A DNA stretch of 64,000 nucleotides from contig JABVXV010000200.1 of assembly GCA_013365325.1 (NCBI GenBank), positions 2,946 to 66,945 on the forward strand, read 5' to 3'. Below are positions 9,648 through 22,700 of the stretch, piece after piece. The stretch is from Dipetalonema caudispina (Eukaryota > Nematoda > Chromadorea > Rhabditida > Onchocercidae). The notes under the pieces are model-generated. The model saw only the letters and a program-made list of their open reading frames with translations, was not told where the DNA came from and searched no databases. A program made the position numbers and the translations under genes. The first letter of the stretch is position 1. Each line of letters begins with the position of its first letter.

Positions 9648-12600
9648 TTAAGCCTTCCTTTCCATTTCAATGAGCTCTTTCACACCATCATGCATCTGTT
9701 TCACAGCCTCAAATTCCGTCAACCCAAGACGAGCCTTATTTGAAATATCGTAAACACCACCTGCTGATTCGGAATGTTCTCCATGGATACCACGTATCTT
9801 AAAATGCATTATACTTAGATTAAAAGCTCATCAAGACGTAAATAAATAAAGTAGAATGGAATATACAGTCAGATTATTCGTTCTGTCAATTAGTATCAGT
9901 TAGTTCAGAGCATCAAAAGAGCACTGAATTTTGGACTTAGTTGATCCTTTATACGAAATGAAATTATATGTAAGATGAAATATGATGGGTTAGAATTAAA
10001 AATTGAATTCAAATGAATGTTTTACCAATTAAGTTCTTTGTATTTTGCAGGTTATGTCCTTTGTCCTTTGTTATCCTAACTGGGATGTTCCAAAGTATAT
10101 TAAAATAAACAAATCATCCATGAACTTGTCAAGTTGGGTTGCTGGACCAGGATTTTAATAAGTTTGCCTTATGGGAGGCAATAACAGAAAATTTCTCGAG
10201 GAAAATTGTATACCTGAAGTTTCAATCCATCACATATCTTTTTGAAATCTGGTTTTGCAGCAAGCTTTGGAAGACGTATGTGCACCGATGCACGTATTGT
10301 AGTGCCCAAATTTGTTGGACAGAAAGTAAGCCAACCAAGACGTGGATCTCTTGAAAATGGCAAACTTTTCTCAATTGTCTTCAAACCTTTGATGAGTCGT
10401 CCCAATACCTGTAAAAACAAAAAGGTTAAAAGTTTCTCCGTACAAGACGAATTTGACATCAATGCTTGTGAATTTAGGATTGACCAAATAACAGTTTAAT
10501 ATATTATAATTGGGAACTAAACATCAGCAATCAGTTTATCTGATGATATCGCGATTGCACATCACATATGTGACCGTATGTTACATATGTTGAAAGCATG
10601 TCGTTGTAACAGCTTTCACACAAATCCAATCTGCCGATTTAACTTTCTTTTGCCAATTACTTACTTGTCCAACATTACCGCCTTTCTGCATAGATATTAT
10701 GCGCAAATGATCCTCCTCATTGATCCAAATCAGAAAAGTTTTATTTTCATTGTGGTAAATACCTCTCCCAGTTGGCCAGTATCGGCAGGCATTTGCAGCT
10801 TGCAAGAATCTGTAAATCTTTCGATGATATGAACACTAACTCCTCCACTGAATACTTCAATTCTGGCGATTAATTAAATGAATGGCTAGGATAAATAGAT
10901 TGAAGGACGGTTGTGCACATATTGACTTGATGATCGCTCAACAGAAAGCTTGTTAGATTGAGATTTTATCCCGACTTGATGTTCCAAAGGAACGGAGGCA
11001 TTAGTGATTTTCAAGGAATGCATGACAGTTAGCAAGTATTAGTTTACAAATGTTCTATTCAAAGTTACCCATACCTGTCACCTTCTTTGAACAAGAAATG
11101 GTCTTCAATTAGCTGTTTCTGGACATCTTTTGTCATTCCAGTCAGCGGATAATACGTTCCTTTCAATTCCGGATCGGTGAATCCACAGAGAACTTTTTTG
11201 ATCTGCAGTTGTAATTTACTAACATTATTTTCCAAAAGTGATGAGCTTATTTCGCAATATAAAATTGAAAAATTCTAACTAGATGCTGACGACAACAACT
11301 TACTTTATCTTCCATTTCTTTGTAATTTTCTTCCGTAAGACAAGGATTGAAAGGATAGCCTTGAAGTGAACGTCCACAGCGTACTCTGGTTGAATTGATA
11401 TATTTTCCTTCCGGATCCAAATCAGTTAGCAAATTTATTTTGTCTGTATAAAAATATTTGTAATGATCAATCCCTCTTACATCTCAATGCGTTATTTGAT
11501 ACTATAGTGTATACATACATTTTTAGATTCGAAGCAGGAGAAAATCTACCCTCGCCAAGATCGGTTTCCGGTTGTTTCTGATTTGGTCCAAAACCATTAT
11601 GATATTCCTCAATGATTGGATCGAACAATGGTTTGAAAAGAGTATAAGAATCAGCATCTGGCGCATACACGCCTACACCAGAATCAAGATTCACTACACC
11701 TGTAGCACAGAAAGAATTCGAAACGTTCAATTTAAAAATTATTCAGTGTAGTAATTATTAACTGCAATATGCATTCCATTTTTTTACTATTAGTAATCAA
11801 TAGATCTTTTAATAATTACTGTTAATAATATTTATCAAATTAATGCTAATTTCTTTACAATATCTGATGATCCTTGATAGCTGGAGATTCCGCTGTAATT
11901 TTTATGATATCTGTAGATATCCATTTAGGAGCAAAAAAGGATATTACCAGGATGGTAATCATATTTTATTGTAATGTAATAAAGTAATGCTTATGTATAA
12001 TGTTGTTACGGTACCAATCATCACCATCGTCCGTGCATATTTTCCCAGAAATGATTAGAATTTAAAATCAAAATTTATCTTTGATCATGAACAATTATTG
12101 TCTATACTTGTCTTTCCTGAGAAGGAATGTTTTTCTTTTCTCAATTTATACTTTCATGCATTCATTAAACAATAAATAATGAAATGCAAAACTGACCAGA
12201 CTGTATAACATCCAAAAGTGTTGCACCAAGTTTTGTCTTTTTATTTTTCAGCTCATCAACGATAACTTTTGATAAATGTTTCTTGAGCAATGAATGACAA
12301 TCTTTTGCTTCCTAATATCATTAATAATATAACTTGTTGAAATCAGAGATAAGAGCGATGCCAAATAATATTAAGTTAATAAGGAACAGTTAAATTTCAG
12401 AATTTTTTAGAAAATTATATAAAGTTTTAAACATTTATGTAGAGATTTATCGAAATATTCGATTATTTATATCCAATTCATTATTATTTTCAGTTCTATT
12501 ATCTTTGAAATTTTGGAACAATCAGTAACATCTAAATTACCAGTATCATGAAAATCACTGATACTATACTAGACTAACTCACACATATAAAATAGCAAAG

Positions 12601-12825
12601 TCATTGAAACGTTGAATACCACAATTATATTTAAATTTGCTTTACAATGTTCAAATTTGAACAATTCGAAATGTTAATTGATAAATAATTACTTAAAAAG
12701 AATATTGTCCAAGTAAATGATAAAAATTGATAATGTTAAAGGGAGCAATTAAAACAAACCTGCAATTTGTGAAAGCCTTCTTCAATTTTAGCAACAACAT
12801 CCGAATTTGCCATAAGTGATTTTAA
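9648..12825 (-). CDS. ARGK: Arginine kinase
   Basis: ATP:guanido phosphotransferase that reversibly phosphorylates arginine as an energy buffer; the enzyme is absent from vertebrates. Eight coding exons, all phase-consistent: 12760-12813 (ATG at 12813), 12197-12311, 11550-11699, 11304-11443, 11075-11202, 10665-10809, 10214-10408, 9648-9797, giving 358 residues, the usual single-domain length. Recognisable blocks are [80 protein letters not shown], the reactive-cysteine block [10 protein letters not shown], and [20 protein letters not shown] near the end. No signal peptide, so probably cytosolic. A TTTTTGCAG acceptor sits 12 bases before the ATG, fitting a spliced leader or a leader intron. 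Same strand as EDEM3 but about 0.9 kb away, so not a tight operon. Confidence 0.97.
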
Positions 12826-13710
12826 CTGCAAAAAAGGAAAAGCACTTTGTTATTAGCTGTTAAATTTCAAATGTGAAAGTTTTTTTTTCCTTTTTTTCTT
12901 TTCAGACTAAAGGATCCCATCATGATGGAAATTTTGAAGAGCAGCAAAGTAAACAAATTTATTAATTGCCCAAAAACCAAGTCCAAAATTTTCAGATTCT
13001 TCAACAAAACCTGAACATTTTATGATAAGAAGACAAAATTTAGTGAATTTATTTAACTAGCAAAGAATTTCATAACACTCTGAAATCGATCTAATTATTA
13101 ATGCTTAAAACAATTTAAAAATATTTAAACCAAAGAAAAAGGACTAAGATGATCAGATTTCCATGTATTTATTATAATTTCCCTGTATTATTCATCATTT
13201 AGTTTATCGTTAAAAGATTCATCACTTTCATAATCCTTCCCTCCCCGATCTCAATAAACATTCTCTTTGAGGGTATTACTAAGGTCGGTATCATTGTTAG
13301 TATCATAAGAAAGCTATCTTTCCAAAACCAGTGGTTTTGTTTATCTAACATAATTTTTGTTTATTAAAGTAAGGATTATTTCTGACCTTAAAACAATAGG
13401 GAAATCGTTTCTTGTTACGAATATTAGTAAGTATTGGAAATCCAGGAGGTAACAACATTTATAACATCACGTTTGAGGCTTTTTATTATAGGTTAGAATT
13501 ATATATACTTCGACCTTCTCAATAATCCAATCGCTATCAAGAATTAGATATTTTGCAAAGTCGAAGGTTTCAATACTTTTCTATTGTCAATGATTAATTC
13601 GGAACAAAAAAAAAAAAAAAAAAATATATGCAAGGATTCTACAACTATTTTACAGCGAAGAATGTTCTTACTCACCCTTTGTAATTATGCATCTACCACA
13701 ACCACAGGTA
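12826..13710. other. Spacer between EDEM3 and arginine kinase
   Basis: About 0.9 kb, AT-rich, with an A homopolymer near 13605-13624. It holds the 3' flank of EDEM3 and the presumed promoter or leader of arginine kinase. No gene seen. Confidence 0.55.
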
Positions 13711-16700
13711 TCACTTAGAGGTGTTACAGGTACATACAGTGACATGATCACACTTATGTACAGCTACGTTACTTTTGGGATACATGTTGAGTAATGCAAT
13801 GGCTCTTTCGTGATTTTTAACTTCATAAGAAGCGAATTTCCCGCATAATTCTATTCTAAACAAATAATCAAAATGAAAACTCAATCATCATGCACGTCAC
13901 ATAAAATTAATGAGAAAACAAAGAAAATCAACATTGCAAGATAAAATTTTTCAATTTGAAGATCTTTTAAAAAATATGCAAGAAAAGAAACAATTATTCA
14001 ATATATACACAATTGAAAGCCACTGAAAAAAATATGGCTAGCCGGTTAACGGTACCCATAAAACATTAAAACAATGGACAAGTGTTTTTTCTTAAATTTA
14101 TTCAAAAACTTCCTTTTCTTTCCCATTCAATCACATTTCATAAAAGAAAGACAACTCTCATATTTGTTCCCATGAAAATCCATTATTGATAACAACAGTT
14201 CATTGAAATTTTACTTATTATAACAATAACACTAAATAAGTGGTTACAAATCCTTCAAGAATACAAAAAAGAAAAAAAAAACTGGCACATGCAAAGACTG
14301 ATTTCAAAGCTATTCAAAAAAAAAAACACGTTTACAAACAAATTCCAGTATTTGAACATTTATAAATAAAGGAGAAAAAAACCTGAAGAACTGAATACAA
14401 ACGTTTCCTCCTCTCACTCTCATGAAATCACCTGATTCGCTGGCAATCGAACATTTCATCCCATGATCGACAGCTAACAGTTGTTATTGATCCTACTAAT
14501 CTACCAGGTTTCTGGATAATTTGCTGTTTCCTGATAACTGTTGGTATCAGTAAAGAGAACTTTCTTAACTGAGCTTCAGTTGGTTGCATATTTAGACCAA
14601 GCTGCCAGTAACCTATTTGTCGTATCACCTTATAAAACATGACCGTATCAGATTCCGTTGCCAAACTATACAGTTTTTGCATTTCCTCGATGTTCTCTTC
14701 TATCACCTTCAACATTTATTTATTGAATAGTTCAGTAATCCATTACAGTAATCACATCAAAACTTTAACTTTGGTAGGAATCTACAGTCGTACTGACATC
14801 ACAATGTTTCATACTGCACAAGATCGAAGAAGACTATTGTATATTTAAATATGAGCAATATTATAATGACAAATTATGCGTGTTTCGTATAATTTTAAAA
14901 GTACAAACAGTGAACTCATCAATGGATGTATTTACAAGAGACCTTAAGTCTACTCATATTTTCCTACTATGAAGTCGTAGGAAACACAGTTATGAGAAAG
15001 GTAAACGGACTTGAAATCATGCAATTAAGTACTAAGGACTGAAGAGTGATGAAACTACAAGAGCTGAAGAACTAACTTTTTGCTTATCTTCAGCGTTATT
15101 TTCTGCACTAACTGAAGCGAATCGGAAATTGAGGAGCACAGCCGGCAAAGAACTATCAACCACAATGACATCCTCCGAATAATCAATGTCCTTAAATTTT
15201 TGAAATGTAAAATTACCGAAAATAATCACCAAGATTAGACATAAAGGAAGAAAAATGCTACAAGCAAAAGTTGAAATTTGAGATTTGAAGTGTTTGAATC
15301 CCAAACAAACAAACCTCTAAGCGATCCAGTTTGTTCGGCGGATATTTATTTCCACCATGGCATAAAAAATCCTCAAACAAATAGGACGGATTTGAGAGTT
15401 GATTAGAAAGGCGCACCAGGGCATTCGGATAGTGTGTTATGTGTTCCATGAAAGCAAGACCCTCTTTATTATAAAGAAAAACAGCAGGGATAACGATATC
15501 ATCTTTGATAGTCTGATCGCCAGACATTGCAAATGGTGGCAGCACATCGATACTTGTACCAATGGTGTTGTCTATAATACAAAATTTTTGCAGCATTAGT
15601 TAAAATTTTAAAAGAGAAAGCAATAGACAAATAATTATAACTAACTGAAAATAGTTTTCTTCTCTTCTATATAGAAATTATGGGAAATGAACATCTTCTG
15701 TAATATTCAAGGAAAATTTAACTTCAAAACACAGATCAACATTTCCATTCCTCCTAAGCATTGTGTATCTTTTGAAGATAATAAACCTGCACAAGTCTTC
15801 ACATAATGATCAAACCTACATGTTCATATTTCTTATTTTGCCAATAAATACTTCTAATTTTTTTGGAAGTTTTTTTAGTATGCAAGAAACAAACCATATC
15901 TGTCTAGAAAAACCTATTTGAAAACATACAATTATACGAATTTTAAGTATTACCAATAATAATGATACCAACAGCACCGCTTTCCTGAGCATAGCGCGCC
16001 TTTTCTTGAAACATGCAATCCTGACGTTGAACTATTGCAATACGACCTTTCATCCTTGGTGCATTTGTCAGTGGTCCACAAGCACGAAAAGGCACAGCAG
16101 TCTGCACTTCTGCGATTACCTGAACAAATTCAAATGATGTGACAAATTAATTTTTGATGAAAATAAATACATTTATTTATTTTTAAGTAGTGGATGAATA
16201 AATAAAAATAAATGATAAAGGATGCATTCTTATGAGAAGTTCTCGTCTTGTCTTACAATAGAGCTCCTCTTATTCAAAAGAAAAACGATTATTTCTGTAA
16301 ACCTTTCTCAACTTGTGGGTAGCAGAGTTAGATTTATAAATGCAATGGATAACTTACTGCTTTATGATTCAGGTCTTGGCCGAACTGTGCAGATGCAGCT
16401 CGCCAATGCAGCATCCCAAATATAGGCTGCGATACCACTTGGACAATTCGATTATCATTGAAACCTAAAAAAAAAATAATGGAATAATTCGTTAAATTAT
16501 GCGGTCCGATTTAGAGCATATATTATACTGGTTGACTTAACTTAATTTAATCGAAGGAATACAGTTCAATTAAAAGAAAGCCACTACGAACTTGAGAAAA
16601 AGTCAGAAGAAAGACAATTTAAGGCCTTATTCTACTGTTTCTATTCATGCTTAATAATATAATTATAACGAGGTTGACTTTCAGAACAAAATCTTAATAT

Positions 16701-19700
16701 TAATGACTTTTTCAAAAGAAAAGAAAACAGCATAAAAATTTGGCCTTTAATGAAAAACAAACCAAGTCCATATTTTTCTGAGCCTGCCATTACGATCATT
16801 TCTTGAATAAACTCACTGCCAAGAACGGCCCATTCGGGAGAAACAGCCTAGAAATCCAGCACTTACTTTTAATACTTGCTATATTATTTTAATTGTTTAT
16901 TTTTCTTTTTTTTTTTCTTGATAAACTCTATATAGATAACAACCAATTACTGAAAGTTAGCTTTGGAGTAAAGTTTAATTAGTAAAAACAACAGTCTAAA
17001 ATGATCTATTAACTACTATAAACTGAAACATATAACGTGTTGAATAAGACTAGAAAACCCCGCTAGCTTTCTCATGCATCGATTATTTAAGTAAAATAAA
17101 AACGGTAAAATTCAGGAAATGAAATTTTGTTCCATCCCTAGTAAGAATCCATTAGGTACCTTATGCTTACCGTTAGCAATTAATAAATTAAAATATATGG
17201 AGTATACTACAGTAATAAAAGAAAATCTAATCCTGCTCAATACAACATAAAAAGAGCAAAATTGATAAAAAAAAGTGATAAAACAAAAAGAACGAATAAA
17301 AATAATACTAAAGCTATGAAAAAAAAAAAAAAAAAAAAACTTCCTTTTTATTAAAATGACTCCATTTTAGAGCAGAAAAATGAATCTTCTAGATAAAAAA
17401 ATGAAGCTAGAAGAGCAAATTGAAGAAAATTAAGAGATAGGCGATTCAGATCTAAAAATGAGACTCCAGGTCAAACGATGCTTTGGAATGATGATCAGTG
17501 CTTGAAATTGATAAAGGTATAGAAAAGAAAATGATTTTCACTTTATTCATTCATTTTTTGATTGAAAGTACTGGACAAGAGAAAGCGAATAAAAGAGATG
17601 TAAAAGAAACACATTTCTAGGAAAAAAATTTACAGTTGGTATAATATAGTTGGAAATATAATGTGTACCCAATGCTGTTATTGTTAGAGTTTTAGCTTTA
17701 AAAAAATATTATGGAAATTATTAACGAGAAAATTGGTGTTATTTTAAAATTAGACTTCCATTAGACATCTAAAATTCATTCTGCGATTGCAAAAATTAGT
17801 TTTTTTTTGTGAAAATTTCCATAAATTACATGCTTCTTCCGTTGATTTTAGGTTTGAATTCCAAAAAAAAAAAAAAGAACACACAATAACAGTAAGGTAA
17901 GAAAACGGTGACAGATATGTAATGGATATGTTGATAAATATTTCATTTCTTCGACCCTTAACAGGTTAATATTCCCAAGTTAAAAATTTTTGTACTGAAA
18001 TACGAAATATTATGGTTTCTTTTATAAGGAAATTCATCAACACTGTGCTAAAAGTACTACGAGTAAAAAATCAAGAAGTGTTTCGGTGATATGCATATCA
18101 CAAGGCATCAGGTGACTGTCTATCATATGAAAAATATTGCTGCTGATAGTTTTGCTACCTTTAGAGGAAATATCCGCTACGAACTAAATTATTTCAATTT
18201 TTCGAACTTTTTTGTCTAACATATCTTCTCTCTGTTCTGTACAAAACCTTTCTTCCCAAAAAAAAGAACGTTAGCAAAAACTTGAAATTCGGAAAATCAA
18301 TTTATCAAGTACTTTCTAGAAATTAAGGCTAGCAATATTTCATCCTACAGTGCACAACATTTTGCTGCATGCGTTAACTGCTTGCATCACTCGTTACATT
18401 ATCACTATCATCATCATCATCATCATCATGTTTTATCTTCACACATTCAGAAGCGTTCGGTTCATCTGCATTGACTGTATTAGCAACCACTGGTCGCCTT
18501 ATAGCTATTATTCGATAGCCACAAACAGCAACACACACAACAATTGCGGCCACAACCATAACAGAAAGCCATAATAGGACAACAAGCATGATCATGGAGA
18601 GCAATTGCGTAACAGCAGCATGCGATGGATGAACGATGTAGATATTTGCTTGCTTTTTCACCGATGCCGAATTATCCAACATGCACACACTATTTAACAT
18701 ATTATCACTCTCAGCCAGTACTGTTTCGGTTTCGGTAGTGAATTCATTCGCTTCGCCCTGAAAACAGGTGCCTTTGAACTTAACTTACTAACTTCTTTTC
18801 CTTATCTTCCCCAACCACCACTCATTTCTATAACAAAAAGGGGCCTGAAGTTGAAAGGTAAAGAAATTTTTGTTAGAAAAAGATATAAATTTTTGCAGAG
18901 ATCTAAAATGACAAACAAAATCCTGAATTGAGAGGTTCAGAAATTTTCAGGGTATAAATTTTGAAAATAAAGGGCGAAGCGGACCATCCATCTTCTACTA
19001 CCGATCATCATTTATATTTTGCAGAAGAGCACGCAAAAAAAAAGAAAAAAAAAAATGAAAAAGATATGCACTTCACAATACTTCATGCAAAACCAATTAA
19101 AATAGATACTCTTCAACACATTCAAAATAAAATGGCAAGAAGCTGCTTAAAACGAATAAGATTCAATCTATTCCTTTCCTAATCGTATTCGAATATAAGA
19201 ATTATTGAATCGCTTTTCCCGTGATAAGCAATATACTAAGTATTTCAAAATAATGAAAACATACTGCATCCGGTGAATGAGTAAGATGAACGTGTCCATC
19301 AACTTGAAACTGCATCTGGATTCCCATTTGCTTCAACTGCTTCATATGTTCGGCATTTGTTGCACTAAACGACCAGGCACTTAAACGTTTTGGCCTGCAA
19401 AATTAAGTTTGGCACTATGTCATTCAATGAAAAAAGAAAGTACAAAAGAAAAGTTAAAAAATACAGCTTGATTGCAAACGTCTTTTCGGCTGAAGTTTTA
19501 ACTGGATCAAAATAAATTCGTAATGGTAAATAACGTTTCAGGAATATCCATCCATATATACAACTCCATGCGATACTTAACATCTGCTCCGCTAGCAGAT
19601 GATCAATGGAGTGGATGTCCGAATAATTCTGGCATCAAAATAATACTTACAAAAGAAAAAATATTTGGACCTAAGAAGGCTACGATAGCAGTAATAACAA

Positions 19701-22700
19701 GAAATGACATTGCAGTAAACCTGATAATAATTGAATATCGATTGCACAACTTTAAAAACAACACTATACTTTACTGATATGTTGGCTCATCTGTTGAGCT
19801 TATGAAGTTGCTGGTTACTTAATGAAAGCATTTTATTTACAGATGTTGACTTTTATGAAACCTAGAAGGAAATTCCAACGTTTCAGGTACTCTATTTTAT
19901 AAAAAGAAATGTCTTACATTTTCGAACAACTACTGGAGCTTTCCGAATTCTTCGTTAGTTCGCTGACGACATTTTGTACAATATTACGTAATTCTTCTGC
20001 ATAAGCCGGTAAATTATCATACTTTTCATTGATCATCGTTGCAGGACATGCTGATCGAAATTTTTTAGCCATCATTGCATTTTCATCATCAATTATTTCA
20101 TCCGGATCAATGATTAAACGACGCGGAAGCTGCAAAAATCGATTTGCACAATAACTGTAAATTTCCGATGGATTTGATGCCTTCTTTGAACTTGTTAATC
20201 TGCAGAATATGGTGAAGTGCAACATATTTTACATCTTCACTGTTAAGTTATAGTATAGCAACCAAAGAACTGTTCGAAAGTTACAAAGATGTTGTTGCCA
20301 TACTTGAGAAATTAGAAAGTACTATAGCATCGATATGCAAACAGAACTAACTTTCTCGCTATTATCAGTGTCACCGATTGAAAGTGGAATAAAATGAGCT
20401 TCCGTAGTAAGAATATAGTTATCCAAGTCAATCGGTAAGTCAGAAGAATCCGTGAAAATCATATATAAATATTTCAAAGTTTCCGAAAGCACAAAAGAAT
20501 CCATTCTGAAAACTGGCTGAATAGCGTCTCTAGAGATAGAAAAAGACAGGAGAAAGTGAAAAACTTGCAAGTTTTTAGAATCTCAAAAGTTTCAACGAAG
20601 TGAATTTATTTATAAAAACAAATGAATTCGTAAATTCTTACCGGTCTTCATGATTCATTGAACGAATATCTTTGACAGCAGCAAATCCACACTCAACTCG
20701 CAAAAATTTATTCATACTATCCAGAATCTGACAAACAATGATGACATTTTTTAGGATGAAAACGGAAAAAGCAAACATATCTCCAAAAAGTTGTCCGATC
20801 GAATCAAAAATTGAAAAAAAAAAAACATTCATCAAACACCTACATTTTTGGCCACACGTAAATAATGCTCATCCTTCGTTGCTCTATACAGCAGATAGGT
20901 ACTTTCAATAAATTCTGGTCGAATAGGATGTTGGGCCCAATGAACTTGTAAATCATGAGTAAATGCTTCCGGTAAGAATTTGTGCCTCTAAAGTAAAACA
21001 TGCTTTTCGTAAAGATCAAAAATTATGTCAGAAAAATAAAAAAACACATTAGAATTTCGAAATAATCCACTCAAATGCAGTAATAATTTACAGCGTTATC
21101 AAATATACGTAGCGGATGCAGGAGAGAATCACTTCATCGCACGTTAATTTTTTTTCTTATGGAAGACAGATGTTCTAGAGAGAAAAACAAGAAAAATATT
21201 TTCTATCGATCATAAACCAAACCTTGATCACTTGATAAAGCGTTTCGTGAAATTCGATAGCTGCTTTCAGATCACCTTTCAAAACTTGTATGCCAGGCCA
21301 AAATGCCAGCAAGGAATCCATGTAAGTTCTAGCAGCAACTGTTGGTTTGTGCATGTGAACATCGATAAACAATGGACCCTTGTTAACATACCTCATTATA
21401 GCGTCATAATGCTGTAAAAAGTTCAAGAATTGTCTTATCACTATACAGGAATTAGATAAACTATTACCGGAAGACATCAACAGTCTAAGCTACCTAATGA
21501 AGCCAATTTCATTTGCCTTAAACAATTCCATTAAGGAAAATTAAAAATTTTCCGCCACCCGCATATCACACTATCATGTAACGATACCCATGTATTTAAA
21601 TCTGATCATCATAACAATACAATAAAAAATTCGGACCTTATTGAAGCGATATAAATACCCCTCGTCGCCCAATAAAATATATGCCTTCAAACAATACTCG
21701 TAATAAGAATCGATTCCTGCACCAATACCCGCATCTGTAGTAAAATTCGACTTTCAAAGTATATATTATAGGTATATTAACCAATTTGTAACAGTAGTGA
21801 TAATGCTAAAAGTAAGAAGTTGTCGATACCATAAGGATCGTAGCTTCATGGGAAACAGAGTTCATGCTAGCAATGTAGGAAAATCAATAACAGTATAGAT
21901 TGTATATTGCAATTTAAGCTGAGAAATGAATCAATCAGATATAAATTATTAAAATTTGCTCATTATTACCTCTCCTTATCCAATCTCCAGAATGTACGTT
22001 TAAGACAGTGCCCATCAAATCACTTCCACGATGTCTCTGAGCCCAAAGAAAATCCATTGCTTTCCGAGCTTTTTCCTCATAGATTGCTTTACCCGTAAGT
22101 CGGCTCAGCGCAGCAAATTCGAGAATCATCGTTCCTCCACAAGCTGTACAAGTGTCGTGTTGTTGCCGAAGAAAATCTAACATTCCATACTTAAGATTAA
22201 TCTGAAAATTGGATGTAAAAATGTTGTAAAAAGCTAAATGTTTCGAGTATCCCATCCGATTTTTTCTTTCTAAAATCATCCTACTTAACAGTACTAAGAA
22301 ACCAAGCACTTTAGTAATATTCATTATTTTAAAATCGTGTGTAGTAACAAGTCCAACTTACTCTAGAATAAGGGACACCACTACTGGTATTGAAAGCAGG
22401 AAGAAGCCTATTTGCTAACTCAGCAGCCATCTGCAATAATTCGTCTTTATACCATCCTAAACGATTCTCGTCTCTCGACTGTACGAGTTTAGCCATCACA
22501 TGACCTATAAAGCTTTGCATAATTATTTTTCTGAATATGCGTGGATTTTCAAGATTATGAGTGAATACCTGTGAAAACTTAAAGAAATCAAGTCAATCGT
22601 ACCAGGAATATTTTCAAATAAGAGCAAAACAAAAAGGAACATTTGGGACTTTATTAGGAGGTCAATGCCACTCGATTATGATACAGCCATCAGTAACAGA

